Numbered from the stretch's first letter, positions 24,118 through 35,370 are shown. The stretch: DNA of 64,000 nt from Diphasiastrum complanatum (GCA_029204225.1 CM055106.1:34568361-34632360); one strand, 5' to 3'. The notes: generated by a model not told the origin, from the sequence alone. Numbers and translations are program-made.

Positions 24118-25088
24118 TTCTGAAAATTCAGCTAATAGTAGATGGGAAAAACAGACCAAAATCTACTAAAAAATCAGCAAGATCAAAGCTGAATTAATGA
24201 GCACTATAGATTGCAATACACCACATGCAATAGCTCATTCACAAGAAGATATAGGTGGCTGTATTCTGCTGAAATAACAGAATAGTAACTAATATGCAGG
24301 CTTCCAATGAAGCCAAAACCACAACCAGAACTTTTGTGATAAAATGGTGTGCACTCAATGTGCTAATGGAGCAGATGGTAGGACCTTCTTCCAGGCTCAA
24401 AAACAGGAAAAAATTTGTCCTTCGTGATACAATTTTGAAATTATTCTTAAGGATCTTAAGAGCACCTTTCCATGCTCTCTCATTCACACGAGAAGGTGAT
24501 GTAAATGAGAAGCACGGTCGAAAAACGAGTGAGCGGGTTTGCACTTCTTCGACATTTAAGAATCAAGTTTGGAAATTAAAGTAGTTTGATTCACAACTAA
24601 TACATGTGTATATCGGAGTATCATTGGATGTCATATGCACTTTGAATCCCTTTGCCCAATATATGGTAAATTGAAATTATTGAATTGTAAATGGCTAAGT
24701 CACCGGCCTGTGGAGACAATTGTAAATTGTAATTTAAATAATTACAATTTACCATACATTAGGATTTCAAAGTACATATGAAATCCAAGCCACAAGGGCC
24801 CTTCAAGGTAGATGGGCGCCCTCCTCCAAGAAGAAAATCTGAAATTTGAAGGATGTAATCTGATTCCAATCACATGAAAACTAGTTGAGCATGGGCGCTC
24901 TACTGTTGGCTCCCAAATGAGTGGAGGTTCCAAGCTTTTCTCTGCAATTTCCTACACAAAAAAGAAGAAGGAGCCAAACAGTTCTTTCTCCACAAAAATA
25001 AAAAAAATTCTGATTTTAATGAACCAAAAGAGGAGAAATGTGGCTGCCTATTGGGTGCCCTCCAGCAAGCAATCAATTCTGAAAAAAA
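24118..25088 (-). other. Copia-C leader with a foldback element
   Basis: About 970 bp between gag and PBS. It holds a 180-bp inverted-repeat element (24625-24803) and, at about 24460-24550, a unit that is also found near 40945-41035 upstream of RPC5. No coding function is assigned. Confidence 0.6.
24625..24803. mobile_element. Foldback/MITE-like element
   Basis: Two arms of about 50-60 bp are imperfect inverted copies. The left arm has GGATGTCATATGCACTTTG ... AATATATGGTAAATTGAAAT. The right arm has AATTACAATTTACCATACAT ... GGATTTCAAAGTACATATGA. The spacer is about 55 bp and AT-rich. There is no coding capacity and no clear target-site duplication. It could be a small non-autonomous DNA transposon inside the Copia-C leader, or a structured leader region. 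Confidence 0.55.
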
Positions 25089-25100
25089 TGGCTCTGATAC
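25089..25100 (-). other. Copia-C primer-binding site
   Basis: The plus strand reads GGCTCTGATACCA just before TGTAGGAATCC, i.e. TGGTATCAGAGC on the element strand. Confidence 0.9.
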
Positions 25101-25209
25101 CATGTAGGAATCCAGAATCAAGACTATTCATTAACACAAAGTATTCTCAAAGAGAAGAGAGATGGTTAGATGACCTTCTTGTAGAAACTTGTGGACAACC
25201 AATATGAAC
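25101..25209 (-). repeat. Copia-C 5' LTR, partial
   Basis: Matches the first ~108 bp of the 3' LTR at 14442, with a few differences, up to CAATATGAAC. Beyond this the two sides are unlike each other. Confidence 0.7.
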
Positions 25210-26770
25210 AGTAGATTGCTTAACAAAAGTGTGTCTCATACAAATGAATGGCTACATATAAGTAGTCCAAGATGGCTATCTACCTTCATGACCGTTGGTT
25301 GTCCAATAACTTGTCTTAGAATATAGAATCTTTGCTTGCCGTAGATATTGTTGAAATCCTTGATTGTGGTTAGAGGTGCCATAACTGCAATCAGATGACT
25401 CTGGATTGCAAAAATGATTGCAGAAATGGAAAATTTGCTGTAAAATTGACAAATGACGTCTCCGACCACTTTCCAATCCAAACTATGGATTGAAAGTTAT
25501 GCCAAATTGAAGATTTTGGCCTTAGAATGGCTCACAACTGTCCTTAAGCCTGAAAAATGGCAATTATTGCCAAACTACCATTTTTGGAAATTTCCTCCGT
25601 CTCGCATAGATCTCTGATTTTAGAAATTTTTATATCAGCGCGTAGCCCTTTGTACCAACATAGTTCATGTCTAATCAGATCCCAAAAACAGTCTCTTTAG
25701 CTAGGTCAAAACATCACTCTGTTTTTTGCTTATCTGCAAAAATCCACAGTGGACAGGGCCAGTCATAAATACTAGGGGCACCTGTGGGACCCTTCAATCT
25801 GAAATAAAATTTGAAGAGAAGATTCTTCAATTGATCTGAGCCGTTGATCTAGGATTCATGGACAGTCCAAATTGATCTGACTTTTCCTCATTGACACGTG
25901 GTAGACAACTATTGGCGAGCGTTCAGTCTTCAGCGGCTTGAAGACCCTCCAATACACTAAGTTTTAGAGGCGTTCGGCTCACGGACCTGGAGGCAATCAG
26001 ACGTTTCGGGCTGCTGGTCGCGTGTTTCGGGACAGGAGACAGGCGTTTCGGGTTACCTCCTGCGGGTCATGGAACTAGCATTTCGGGGCCTCTTGCCACG
26101 TTTCGGGCCATACTAGAGCCTTTTGGTGAGCAGTGCAGAGACAGAAACAGAGCAGAAAGCCTGTTTCTAAGCAAAAATCATTGTTTCTAAGCCAAATCTT
26201 CACCAAAGAATGCGATTTTGAGTGAAAATCCACACTGAATCTACTTGTACTTGAGTCTAGCCACTTTCAGAAGTCATCATTACTGAAAATGAAGCTTAAA
26301 AACTCTGATTTTTTGTTACAAGGCTACTTCAAGCAAAAATGCACAAAAATTGCAAGAAATTGTTCAAATCTCCACCAAATGAACCAGGAACAGTTTCAAA
26401 CTGCTAGTAGCAGTATTGCTAAACTTTTGATAGCACAAAATGTTCCTCACAAGTTCATTGAGCAAGTTTCTGAATGAAACTTCTTGAAAACTTGCACTTT
26501 CCACAAAAATTGGGAAGTATTGTAAAAATCTCCCCACTCAATAGATTTTCAATCTGTCTGATGCTACCCTGGCCTTTCTGATGCCTCCGGGACTGTGTCT
26601 TCGTTCCCCACTGATGATTCTGAGCTCCAAAAACCTGCAAAATACACCAAGGAAGGATTTCTTCCAACTTTTGCCTCTCCAAGCTTTCACCTCCTACGAA
26701 GGACTATCTCACCTCAGTACGGAGCCAGTGACAAGCCGAACCCAGTAGTCAAGCACTCAGGATCAGAGGA
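25210..26770. other. Copia-B leader and/or rearranged Copia-C end; no gene seen
   Basis: 1.5 kb between the Copia-C LTR and the Copia-B PBS. No convincing coding region. Short open frames are not recognisable as gag. A GC-rich patch at 25970-26110 has five scattered copies of TTTCGGG. The expected gag N-terminus of Copia-B is not identifiable, so a deletion accompanied or followed the Copia-C insertion. Confidence 0.5.
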
Positions 26771-26782
26771 GCTCTGATACCA
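26771..26782 (-). other. Copia-B primer-binding site
   Basis: GCTCTGATACCA directly before the LTR start TGTAATAATC. The element strand reads TGGTATCAGAGC. Confidence 0.9.
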
Positions 26783-26994
26783 TGTAATAATCTGATGAGC
26801 ACTATCAATCAATCACCATAAGCAATCACCAAGAGAAAGAGGAAGAACACACCATCACACTGTAAACCCTGAATATATAGAGCGAGAAAAAAAACTAGTA
26901 GCTGACTATAGACTAGCCTACAGCTACTTACAGCTGTTAACAGCTGTCAACAGTAAATCGTAAACAGTAACAAGTTTATCATTGGTTTCTAGCA
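26783..26994 (-). repeat. Copia-B 5' LTR
   Basis: 212 bp, TGTAATAATCTG...GGTTTCTAGCA. Homologous to 5523-5766 but about 25 bp shorter in the middle. Confidence 0.8.
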
Positions 26995-27266
26995 GGTCTA
27001 TGCTATTTCTCGTTTGCGAATCGCAACGTATATAATGATATTGTTTTTTCAATACATAGGTTTTTACTATATAAATTGATACGGACTAGTACCATAAGAC
27101 TGATCAGAATGGCGGAATGCCCTGATACGGTGATAATATGGGAAAGCCTATCGCTAATAATTAAATGTTACATTAAAGAGATTGGACTACATTGTATTAT
27201 CAAATATTTTTAAGTTGTTAAGCATCTAAACTTATTTTGGACATGGATAACAATTGACATTCAGCG

Positions 27267-28190
27267 TTGACACTTGTCTTCCTCACTGTGCTAACTTGTG
27301 CAGTTTTGTGTGGTGGAATGGTGGTAGGTACCAGTTGGATGTCTTGGAATTTGTTTCGCTATACGGTGCTTTCTTTTTTTGAAGTATTGTATGCTTTTAG
27401 CTATGTTTTATTTTGTTGGGTTATGAATAAAGGTTTTAAAAGGTTTGGACTTGCTTTGGCAAGAGGAGCTATGTTTCGTTAATCTCTCTTTGTGCATCCT
27501 TGAGGTGTAAATCCGACTATCCTTTGGTCGGGATAGTATCAAACCTTTACCTTACGTGGATTCATAGGCTAACAAAGGTTTTTTTTTCATGGTTCAGTCC
27601 TCAGGTTGGTTTTAGGATGCTGTTGATCTTGGTTATGGGGAGCCTCTTCCTCCCCCTAATCGATTTATACAAACTCCCATCTATGTATGAAAAGAGCTGT
27701 GATGTTGCATAGTTTTATTGTTGAAACTAATCGTGCCACCTTTAATGCCGCTGGACCAGAAGTTAAAGTGCTCTGTATGATTGATCTCTTTGATACCTTA
27801 CATTGGGTAAAAATCTACATGGATTACGGTAAAAATCGTATTGACCCTTTGGGTACTATGGAAAATTTTACTGCTGATCTTGCTAGTCTTGCTAATAAAT
27901 ATGAGGAGGATGAGAGATTTTTTAACCAAAATATAAGAAAAGTTTTTGCTTGCCTTGACTTAATGATATTATATTGCAACATACATGCATTTATAGTGTG
28001 GCTAATGAACTTTATGATGGTTAGATTAAACTTATGAAGCTTTTACCTGAATATGCAATAGTGAATGATGATACAGTTTTGAAACATGCCGATATATGTC
28101 GACTTGCCGCTATTGACTTATTAAAAAAGAAAAAATGGATTCAAGGGAATATTGTTAGCTTACAGAAAAAGATAGATGCCAGTGCATCCT
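27267..28190 (+). pseudogene. Decayed coding sequence, unidentified
   Basis: Several plus-strand frames in series look like a broken protein gene. 27267-27482 ends FCWVMNKGFKRFGLALARGA. 27687-28000 includes VKVLCMIDLFDTLHWVKIYM and KYEEDERFFNQNIRKVFACL. After a frame change at about 27960, 28034-28170 reads MKLLPEYAIVNDDTVLKHAD ICRLAAIDLLKKKKW. Composition and amphipathic patterning look coding, and there are stops and at least two frame changes. I do not recognise the family. It has no retrotransposon motifs. An integrated fragment of an RNA-virus structural gene is one possibility, but nothing in the sequence proves it. Confidence 0.4.
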
Positions 28191-28194
28191 CCAC

Positions 28195-28765
28195 ACATGG
28201 TGGTTCTTTAGTGGTGGTGTGAAATGCATGTAGAGAACTTCCATCCTCCACTTGCTTGTCCTTTTCCAAGTAGGTAAGTCTTTTAGGCTCGGTTCTCTCT
28301 CGGGTGGATCTTTTTGGAGTCATTGGTAGACTGGCTTCTCTTGAGTTGTCGGCCCCAACAAGTCTTCATCTTGAACAATACTTGGCGATAAGACTCCTTG
28401 ATAGATGAGCTCTTGGGATTCCTGCACATTGTCCTTCATGTACATTCCATCTTCATGGAAGATTACATCTCTACTTATCAAAGTTTGATTTGTAATGGAA
28501 CGAAGATCCTATAGGCCTTACTTGAATATAAGAGCATAAGCATCATCCTTTTTTCTTGTTTCAAGAGGTACATGTACAAAGCATACACATTCAAAAGTTC
28601 TAAGATGATTGACCTCGGGTCTCCTTCCATACAATTTTTCATAAGGTGAGATATCCTCTATAGCATGATTTGGCAAAAAATTGCAAAGATAATTAGCACA
28701 TCCTATTGCTTCTCCCCAAAAATCTTTAGATAAAGAACTTCTAGTCTAAGTGCCTTTGTATCAAA
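28195..28765 (-). pseudogene. Copia-G fragment: integrase C-terminus and spacer
   Basis: Minus strand, with frame changes: ALRLE, SKDFWGEAIGCANYLCN, YEKLYGRRPEVNHLRTFECV, VPLETRKKDDAYAL, ISRDVIFHEDG, a spacer ending PKRSTRERTEPKRLTYLEKD, and the first RT-side residues up to about 28195. It is related to the Copia-A/F group. Both ends are broken. Confidence 0.7.
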
Positions 28766-28785
28766 ATATTGAAAAATTTATCTAA

Positions 28786-29372
28786 TGTTGTGAGTATGGG
28801 TCCTAAAAATGCCAAAGATGAATTGAGCTCTTTTGGCTTAGTAAAGACCCATCTTAGAATAAAATATTCAAGGTAGGTAGAAGTAGAAACTCGAGCTACC
28901 ATAGGAATTGCCATTTGTACTTTACATGCCACATTTAATGCATGAAAAGACTATGTGGCACAATTAGACATAGTGAGGTGGCTTGGATAAGTCTAGATAG
29001 CTTGAAAGGTGGATCCACAACTCCAATTCAACTTCAAGTAGGAGAAGAGTCCATGGATCTATATATATGTGATGTACTCTCATTGAGAACATGATGAAAT
29101 TTGTGTGTAATGCAAATTTGGAGACAAGCTCTGTATGCCCTCTCTCTCTCTCCATGAGTTTTGTATTTTCTATTTTCTCTCTCTAGCCGAGTAGAGGCAT
29201 TTATGATGCTTTGTCTTATGTTTTGTTGACAGATCTTGCTTGTAACACAATAATATTGCTTGTATGATCAACTTTCCTATTGACAACCAATGCTAGTCTG
29301 ATCTTTATGGTGTTATTGTGCTTAGGAGATCAAAAATACATGTGTAGGGATCCCACACGTGTGAATTTAGCA
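28786..29372 (+). repeat. Copia-F 5' LTR (start approximate)
   Basis: Ends ...CACACGTGTGAATTTAGCA directly before the PBS. TATATATATGTG near 29060 is a plausible core promoter. A short TC run lies at about 29140. The start TGTTGTGAGTATG at 28786 is chosen because Copia-G homology stops just before it. Confidence 0.55.
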
Positions 29373-29384
29373 TGGTATCAAAGC
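29373..29384 (+). other. Copia-F primer-binding site
   Basis: TGGTATCAAAGC, the initiator-Met tRNA complement with one G-to-A change. Confidence 0.85.
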
Positions 29385-30122
29385 CTACCTAAGTTTTACA
29401 AGCAAATCTAATCAAAAAGTTTGCAGATCTGATCAGATTTCAAGCTAGGAATTGTCTAGATTCTACCTTCTAGCTAGTTTGCAGTTTTCTTGTGATTCTG
29501 AGCTACAAACCACATTGAATGGGCCAAATCAGGTACTGTACGGAATTTCAGGTGCTGGCACATGTGAAATCCACCCATTTTCAGATTGGTGGTTTTCTCT
29601 CACCTCAAATCTCAAGCAAATTAGCCCACTAGAAAGCTAGAAATGTGTAGAATCTGATGCAATATGAATCATGACAGCTGGATAAGCCAATCAGAAGTTA
29701 TAAGCTTTTGAAGAGTCGTAGATAGGGCACCTAAACCTGTGGCAAATCGTGTGTACATGTCATTTATTGCTTGAATGATCACAAAAATCATCCAGAAGCT
29801 ACACAATCTCATCTATATGTGATTTAGACAAAACTTATAGGTTCTAGGCAAATTGTTTCATACAAATAGATTGTATTTGAGTCAATTTGACATTTTTGGA
29901 ATATTTCACACGTGTGAAATTCAGAGAACCATAACTTTTGCCATACTTCATCTTTTTTGATGATTCAAATCTTGTTTTAGAGAGATTGTCAAGCTAGTGA
30001 GATCTATCTCACAGTTTTTTGCTAAGTCTTACATAGGATTTGGTTCTGTACCCTTGATTGGTTCCTATAGTGAGAAGAAAAGCAATTCTTTCATCCATCT
30101 TTTTTTATTTCCATCATTCTTT

Positions 30123-30776
30123 ATGACTTCAATGGGTGTCTTTCTATTAGAAGCAAGTGAAAGATTGTCAACCTCCAATTACTCAATTTGGAAGGTTAGA
30201 ATGGAATCTGTCTTAATACTACAAGATGTGATGGATATTGTACTTGGCATTGAAGAAGAACCACAAATTCCTCAAGAAATTTCAAAGTACAAAAAGAGAG
30301 CCAGGATGGCTCTACATTATATTAAGATGAATGTCTCAAATGACATCTTAAGAGAAATTGGTACTTGTACTAATGCCAAAGATGCTTGAAATACTCTCAA
30401 GTCTATCTATGAGGCAAAAAATTCTTCTAGACTTCTAACACTAAGAAACCAAATTTTTCAAAGTGTACAGAGAAGTGATGAATGTGCTTCAGCTTATGTA
30501 ATGAGAGTTAAAGACCTCCATAGAGAATTGTCATGCATAGGAGACTCCATCAACCAAAATGAACTTGTTCAAGTCATACTTAATGGGTTAAAGGAGGAAT
30601 ATGACAACCTTGTTCATAGATATGCCATTAAGGAGGAGCTACCAAGTTTGGAAGCACTCCAAAGTGTGCTCATTTCTGAAGAATCAAGACAAGAGTATAA
30701 ACTCTTGAAAATGGAGAGAATGTCTCTCAACATTGATGGTAAAGCTCTCTTTACCAAAGACAAGCACAAGACATGA
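30123..30776 (+). pseudogene. Copia-F gag
   Basis: MTSMGVFLLEASERLSTSNY, then SKYKKRARMALHYIKMNVSN. A TGA at 30387 replaces the Trp expected in KDAWNTLK. The same frame continues with MRVKDLHRELSCIGDSINQN and VQVILNGLKEEYDNLVHRYA to 30776. A decayed zinc knuckle, CYFCVKKGHYATNF (second Cys pair lost), lies at about 30893-30935 in another frame. Confidence 0.85.
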
Positions 30777-31022
30777 AGTAAGAATCAACACCAATTCTCT
30801 TGAAGCAAGAACAATCTTATTTCCAAGGAGAAAGGAGATGAAGATGAGTCCTCTCAAGCTTCCACATCCAAGAAGAAAAAAAAAAACATCAAGTGTTACT
30901 TTTGTGTCAAGAAGGGGCATTATGCCACCAATTTCTTCAAGAAGAAGAGTCAATTCAAGCAAGCCAACATTTATAATGAAGAGAAGGAAGATGCTCATGC
31001 AAGTGATGAAGAGGGATCTCTT

Positions 31023-32985
31023 ATGGTCTCGAGTTTTTCTTCATCACCTTTCAAGAAGGATGGTTCGTGGTATATTGACAGTGGAGCTTCCTCACATATG
31101 TGTAGCTCCAAGTATTTTTTTTCATCCATGTCACCTTATGAAGGAGCCAAGAAGTCCATCTACACAGCAAATGATCATGAGTGTGCTATTGAAAGCATAG
31201 GGACCATTCCCTTAAAGCTTTCTTCATCAAAAGTTCTTTCTCTGTCTAATGTACTTTTTGTTCCCAAGCTAACAAAAAATCTTATTAGTGTTGGGCAATT
31301 GTTTGATAGTGGACTATATGTGAATTTCAATGTTGATACATGTACAATCAAGAAGCATGATGAAATCCTTGCATTTGGGTCTAGATATGGTGGAATCTAC
31401 AAGCTTGATCCCAAAGAGTATGCTAACTCTTGCGATAGTGCTTTTGCTACTCATATGTCTTTGGAGGAACTATGGCATAGAAGGTTGGGTCATCCTAACT
31501 ATAATTCTATGGTGTCCATGGTCAAAAAAGCCAAAGCTATTGGCTTGCCTAATATTATCTCCAATAATTTCAAGCCATGTGAGGCTTGTGCCATATCTAA
31601 GTCTCATAAGAAGTCTTTTTCAAAGTCATCTATCAAGACTACACATCCATTGGAGCTCATACACTCGGATGTGCACTTCTCATCTTCAAAGAGCAAGGGT
31701 GGTGCTACTTGCTTTGTAACTTTCATTGATGATTTCACTAGATTTACTTGGGTATATCTTCTAGCTTCAAAATCTATGGTGTTTGACTATTTCCTAAAGT
31801 TCAAAGTTCTAGTTGAAAAGCAATTTTCTTACAAAACCAAGATTCTTAGAAGTGATGGAGGTGGTGAGTAGACTTCCAATAAATTTCATGATTATTGTGA
31901 GCCTTGAAGGCATTAAAAGGGAGTTTTCTTGTGCATATACACCATCTCAAAATGGGGTGGCTGAAAGAAAGAATAGAACACTGTGTGAATGTGCCAAAAC
32001 CATCAGAATTGAGACATCTTTGCCAAAAGACTTTTGGGGTGAGGCTATCAATTGTTCAAACTATCTTTGCAATAGACTCCCTCACGTTGCACTTGGAGGA
32101 AAGTCACCATATGAAGCACTCTATTTGAAGAAACCTAAGGTTGAACACCTTAGAGTATTTGGATGCATATGCTTTGTCCATATTGCCTTGGAAACGAGAA
32201 AGAAGGATGATCCTTGTGCAAGCAAAGGAGTAATGGTTGGATATTCATCCAACAAGAAAGCCTATCGAATCTACATGCTCTCTACCTCTAAAGTAATTGA
32301 TAGTAGAGATGTAGTTTTTCATGAAGAAGAAAAGTCCAATCTTGGAGGGGCCGAGATCAAGCAACCTCAAAATCTATCACCTATTGTTATTGAAGACAAT
32401 CAACATATGGAGGAGTAAAGATTTGAAGATGGAAGTCCTCGGATTTTCACTCCTAGAAGATCCATGAGGGCGAGATCCGAGCCCAAGAGGCTCACTTATG
32501 ATGACAAAGGGAAACAAGTGGATCTTGATTCCACTTATGCTTATTTTGTTTCTCATGAGGAGCCCAAAGATGTTCTAGAAGCCCTCAATACCAAGGAGTG
32601 GTATGAGGCCATGAAGATTGAATATGATGCCTTGATCACCAACCGCACATGGGAGCTAGTGGATCCACCACCTTACATGCATATCATTGGATGCAAGTGG
32701 GTGTTCAAGATCAAGTACAATCATGATGTCTCCATCAACAAGTACAAGGCAAGATTGTGTGCTAAAGGCTTTGCACAAATATATGGCCTTGACTATGAAG
32801 AAACCTTTGCTCCTGTAGCAAAGATGGTGACAATAAGAATCTTAATCTCTCTTGTCTTATTTTTTAAGTGAAAACTGTTTCAACTTGATGTCTCCAACGC
32901 TTTTTTGAATGGCTATCTTGAGGAGGAGATATACATGGAACAGCCTCAAGGATTTATCAAGGATAAATCTAAGGTGTGTTTGCTA
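31023..32985 (+). pseudogene. Copia-F protease, integrase and partial reverse transcriptase
   Basis: Protease WYIDSGASSHMCSS (about 31070). LSNVLFVPKLTKNLISVGQL. Integrase zinc domain LWHRRLGHPNYNS...CEACAISK. HSDVHFSSSK and LRSDGGGE. A stop at 31869 and a frame change follow, then YTPSQNGVAERKNRTLCECA, FGCICFVHIALETRKKDDPC and VGYSSNKKAYRIY. Another stop at 32416, then the [16 protein letters not shown] spacer and RT up to FQLDVSNAFLNGYLEEEIYM. TGA at 32869 replaces the Trp of (W)KLFQLDV. The rest of RT and RNase H is missing. Confidence 0.85.
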
Positions 32986-33699
32986 TTTAGAAGTAAGGCC
33001 TATAGGATCGAGTTCCAGGTCTTCAAGTTCGAGGTCCACGTCATTATCATCATGTCAACTTGCTCTGCCCTGTCCGATGCACACTACGTTACAGTTCACT
33101 TCTGTACTTTTTAGTAATTGCATTGTTTCACGCTCGTTGCCCTCACAATCATTGTAATTGTTTCATGTATATATATATACATAACGGCCACTCACGAACA
33201 AGTAAGTAAGTGAGAAGAGTTATGAATGCCTGGATGGGCGACAAGAACACAAATAATAATTTAGCGTGATTCAGAGTTCCTCCGTGAACTCCATTGTATC
33301 TTACTTATCTGATTCCTTAGGATTAGAGATCTTAGAGACAATGAAAGACTATTCAAGAAGTAGAGATAGTTATTCAATCTGTAGCTAGCTGAGTAAGATC
33401 ATAGCACATAGTGATCTATTACTATGAACCATTCGAGGGCACAAGATCATGATTTGATTGTTGTATATTTTCTCTCTCATTGATATTTTCTCCATTCGGA
33501 ATGTCTAATCTCGAAGGAAGCATGCCTATCTCAGATGCCTAACTGTTCACTCCCTTCATGGTTGTCTTCGACACCTACAAGACATTCCTCCTGTCGATTT
33601 AAGTTAAAAGTTCGAAACTGTAGCTTGGTAAAGTTCATATTGTAATTTCTATGTTGAGTTCTCTTTTCTATTCCATATTGATTCGAGAGTTCCAACAAA
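32986..33699. other. No gene recognised; possible LTR debris
   Basis: Non-coding. A perfect 18-bp palindrome ATGTATATATATATACAT at 33165-33182 could act as a TATA element on either strand. GTAAGTAAGTGAG follows at about 33200. At about 33698 the minus strand starts TGTTGGAACTCTCG, a common Copia LTR beginning, so this may be the remains of the Copia-K 3' LTR, but no second copy confirms it. Confidence 0.4.
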
Positions 33700-35370
33700 T
33701 AGAGTAGTGAACGAATTCATCAGTGTATTGGACAAGTTGAATTTGAGTTTTTGTTGATCTTTTGGTCAAAGTTCCTGGCTGTGAAATTCGACTTTGTGTT
33801 GGTTGCTTTGGCTAATTCAGTTGCTCCTGAGTTGCAGCTTCTTGTTCTTCTTCTGAACTTGACTGTATTGGGTGACTACAGAAAGAAATAGAAATTGTCT
33901 TCCCAGAAGAGTCAGTTGTCGGGGCAGAAATTGTAGATTGCATCTGGTCCTTGCCCTTCAAATCAATAAACTGATATTTTATGAAAGTCATATCCTTATT
34001 AGTAAAAACTTTACAGGTGTCTATTTTATATAGCCTGTACATTCCATTAGAAGCACAATAACCAAGAAAATTTGTCTTGAATGAATGCTCATTTAATTTC
34101 TTTCTGTTCCTTTGGGACATGAGCATAAGTAGTGCATCCGAATACTTTGTAATGTTTTAATAAAAGTTTGAATCATGTCCAAACTTCATGAGGAGTTTTG
34201 TTGTCAAATAAACGTTTAGTTATACATCGGTTCTACACATAAGTTGTTGTTGATACAACATGTTGCTAGAATGATTTGGGCAACGAAGCATGAGCTATCA
34301 TGCATTTGGCAGACTTGACTAAGGTCCTGTTCTTCCTTTATGCCAATCCATTCGATTGTGGAGAATACGAAGCAACAAACTGTTGCTCGATGCCATTGGC
34401 TGAGCAATAATCCTTGAATTCATTTGATATGTACTCACCACCATTGTCGCTCCCAAGAGCTTTGATTTTCTTGCCTGTCCACAACTCAACAAATTTTTTG
34501 TATTTCTTGAAGAATTGGAAGGCTTCAGATTTGTGCTTTAGAAAATTTACAACAGTTCTTTTAGAGTAGTCATCTATGAAAGTAATAAAGAATTTAGCAC
34601 CAAGCAATGATTGTGTTTGCATTGGGCCATTAGTATGCACAATGTCTAACAAATCTTTGGATATATGTTCTTGATTTGACTTAAATGGCCTTCTTGCCTG
34701 CTTTCCTATGATACAGCTTTGGTAGACAGGAGGGTCGACAATTCGATAGTCTAAATCATGAACTAAAGAATGTCTAGACATGTATCGTATTGATGTATGA
34801 TTAAGGTGACCAAGTATATAATGTCAAATCGATTTTTTATTAAGAGATGCTAAACTGCTTAAAGCATGATCAGTTACATAAAAAAAAAAAATTTACAATG
34901 ACTATGCCTATAGAGATATCCTTGTCTCTTTCCGAGTGCAAGAACTCTCCCGCTCTTATTAAGAATTTGACCAGAATCAATCTGAAACTCTACCCTATGT
35001 CCTAGATCTTTGATTTGACTGATCAACAACAAATTTGTCATCAGATTCGGGACATACAATACATTTGGTATTAGCTTCGACAATCCATTTTGAAAATTCA
35101 TTCTAACAGTACTTTCACTTTTAATTCTGTGGAAGTTGCTATTTCCAGTGAACAAATTTGTTGGTGATGTAGGCCGAATAATTGATAAACCATTCTTGAT
35201 GGCTTGTCATATGTTGTGTTGCTCCATAATCGAGGAACCATTCCTCGAATTGTTCGACATGGTGATGACTCACCATGAAGACTTCCCGCTCTTCATCATC
35301 TTCGATCTTCTGCTTGGTGTCGGCTGCATGAACTTGCTAATCCGGCTTCTTCTTCTTCTTGTCGTTGTTG
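33700..35370 (-). pseudogene. Copia-K protease and integrase
   Basis: Minus strand: EEWFLDYGATQHMTSHQEWF (about 35240) is a protease in which the Ser of DSGAT is now Tyr. IPNVLYVPNLMTNLLLISQI (gag-pre). The integrase zinc domain is partial (CIIGKQARRPFK). Catalytic regions are IVHTNGPMQTQSLLGAKFF (first Asp apparently lost) and ALGSDNGGEYISNEFKDYCS with SYSPQSNGLA. The spacer QRNRKKLNEHSFKTNFLGYC runs to about 33812 and fades by 33700. Confidence 0.72.

Larger units (their letters stand above)
14442..25209 (-). mobile_element. Copia-C, interrupted by Gypsy-D
   Basis: 3' LTR at 14442-14667, PBS complement at 25089-25100 and the beginning of the 5' LTR at 25101. Coding order on the minus strand: gag (24117), zinc knuckle, protease, integrase (22795 to 22280, continued at 17129 to 16548 beyond Gypsy-D), RT and RNase H (to 14708). 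Rejoining the integrase across Gypsy-D gives a continuous ...LQSKG-I-LHQMTTPYRPQQNG reading, which proves the nesting order. The 5' LTR matches the 3' LTR only to about 25209 and then diverges, so the outer end is truncated or rearranged. Confidence 0.82.
5523..26994 (-). mobile_element. Copia-B, outermost host element of the nest
   Basis: Related LTRs lie at 5523-5766 (3') and 26783-26994 (5'). A PBS complement adjoins the right LTR (GCTCTGATACCA, 26771-26782) and a PPT complement adjoins the left one (CTCTCCCTCAATG). Between them are B coding pieces at 13740-14441 (gag) and 5770-7554 (protease to RNase H end), separated by Copia-A and Copia-C insertions. Joining the two sides of Copia-A restores a sensible ...KN-A-WYIDSGAS reading, which supports one original gag-pol. 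The LTRs differ by substitutions and a ~25-bp indel, and the putative flanking duplications no longer match (GTTCC versus GGTCT), so the insertion is old. The reverse transcriptase core is deleted. Confidence 0.75.
28786..32985 (+). mobile_element. Copia-F, 3'-truncated
   Basis: A 5' LTR (about 28786-29372, start uncertain), PBS, leader, gag, protease, integrase and the first third of RT lie in order on the plus strand. The sequence leaves Copia homology at about 32985, shortly after EIYMEQPQGFIKD and before YVDD. No 3' LTR is present, so the element is a 5' fragment. Gag and LTR motifs show it is a sister of Copia-A. Confidence 0.8.

Noticed and set aside
5523-26994. Target-site duplication for Copia-B
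   Set aside because: The flanks GTTCC and GGTCT share only three of five positions. Not claimed.
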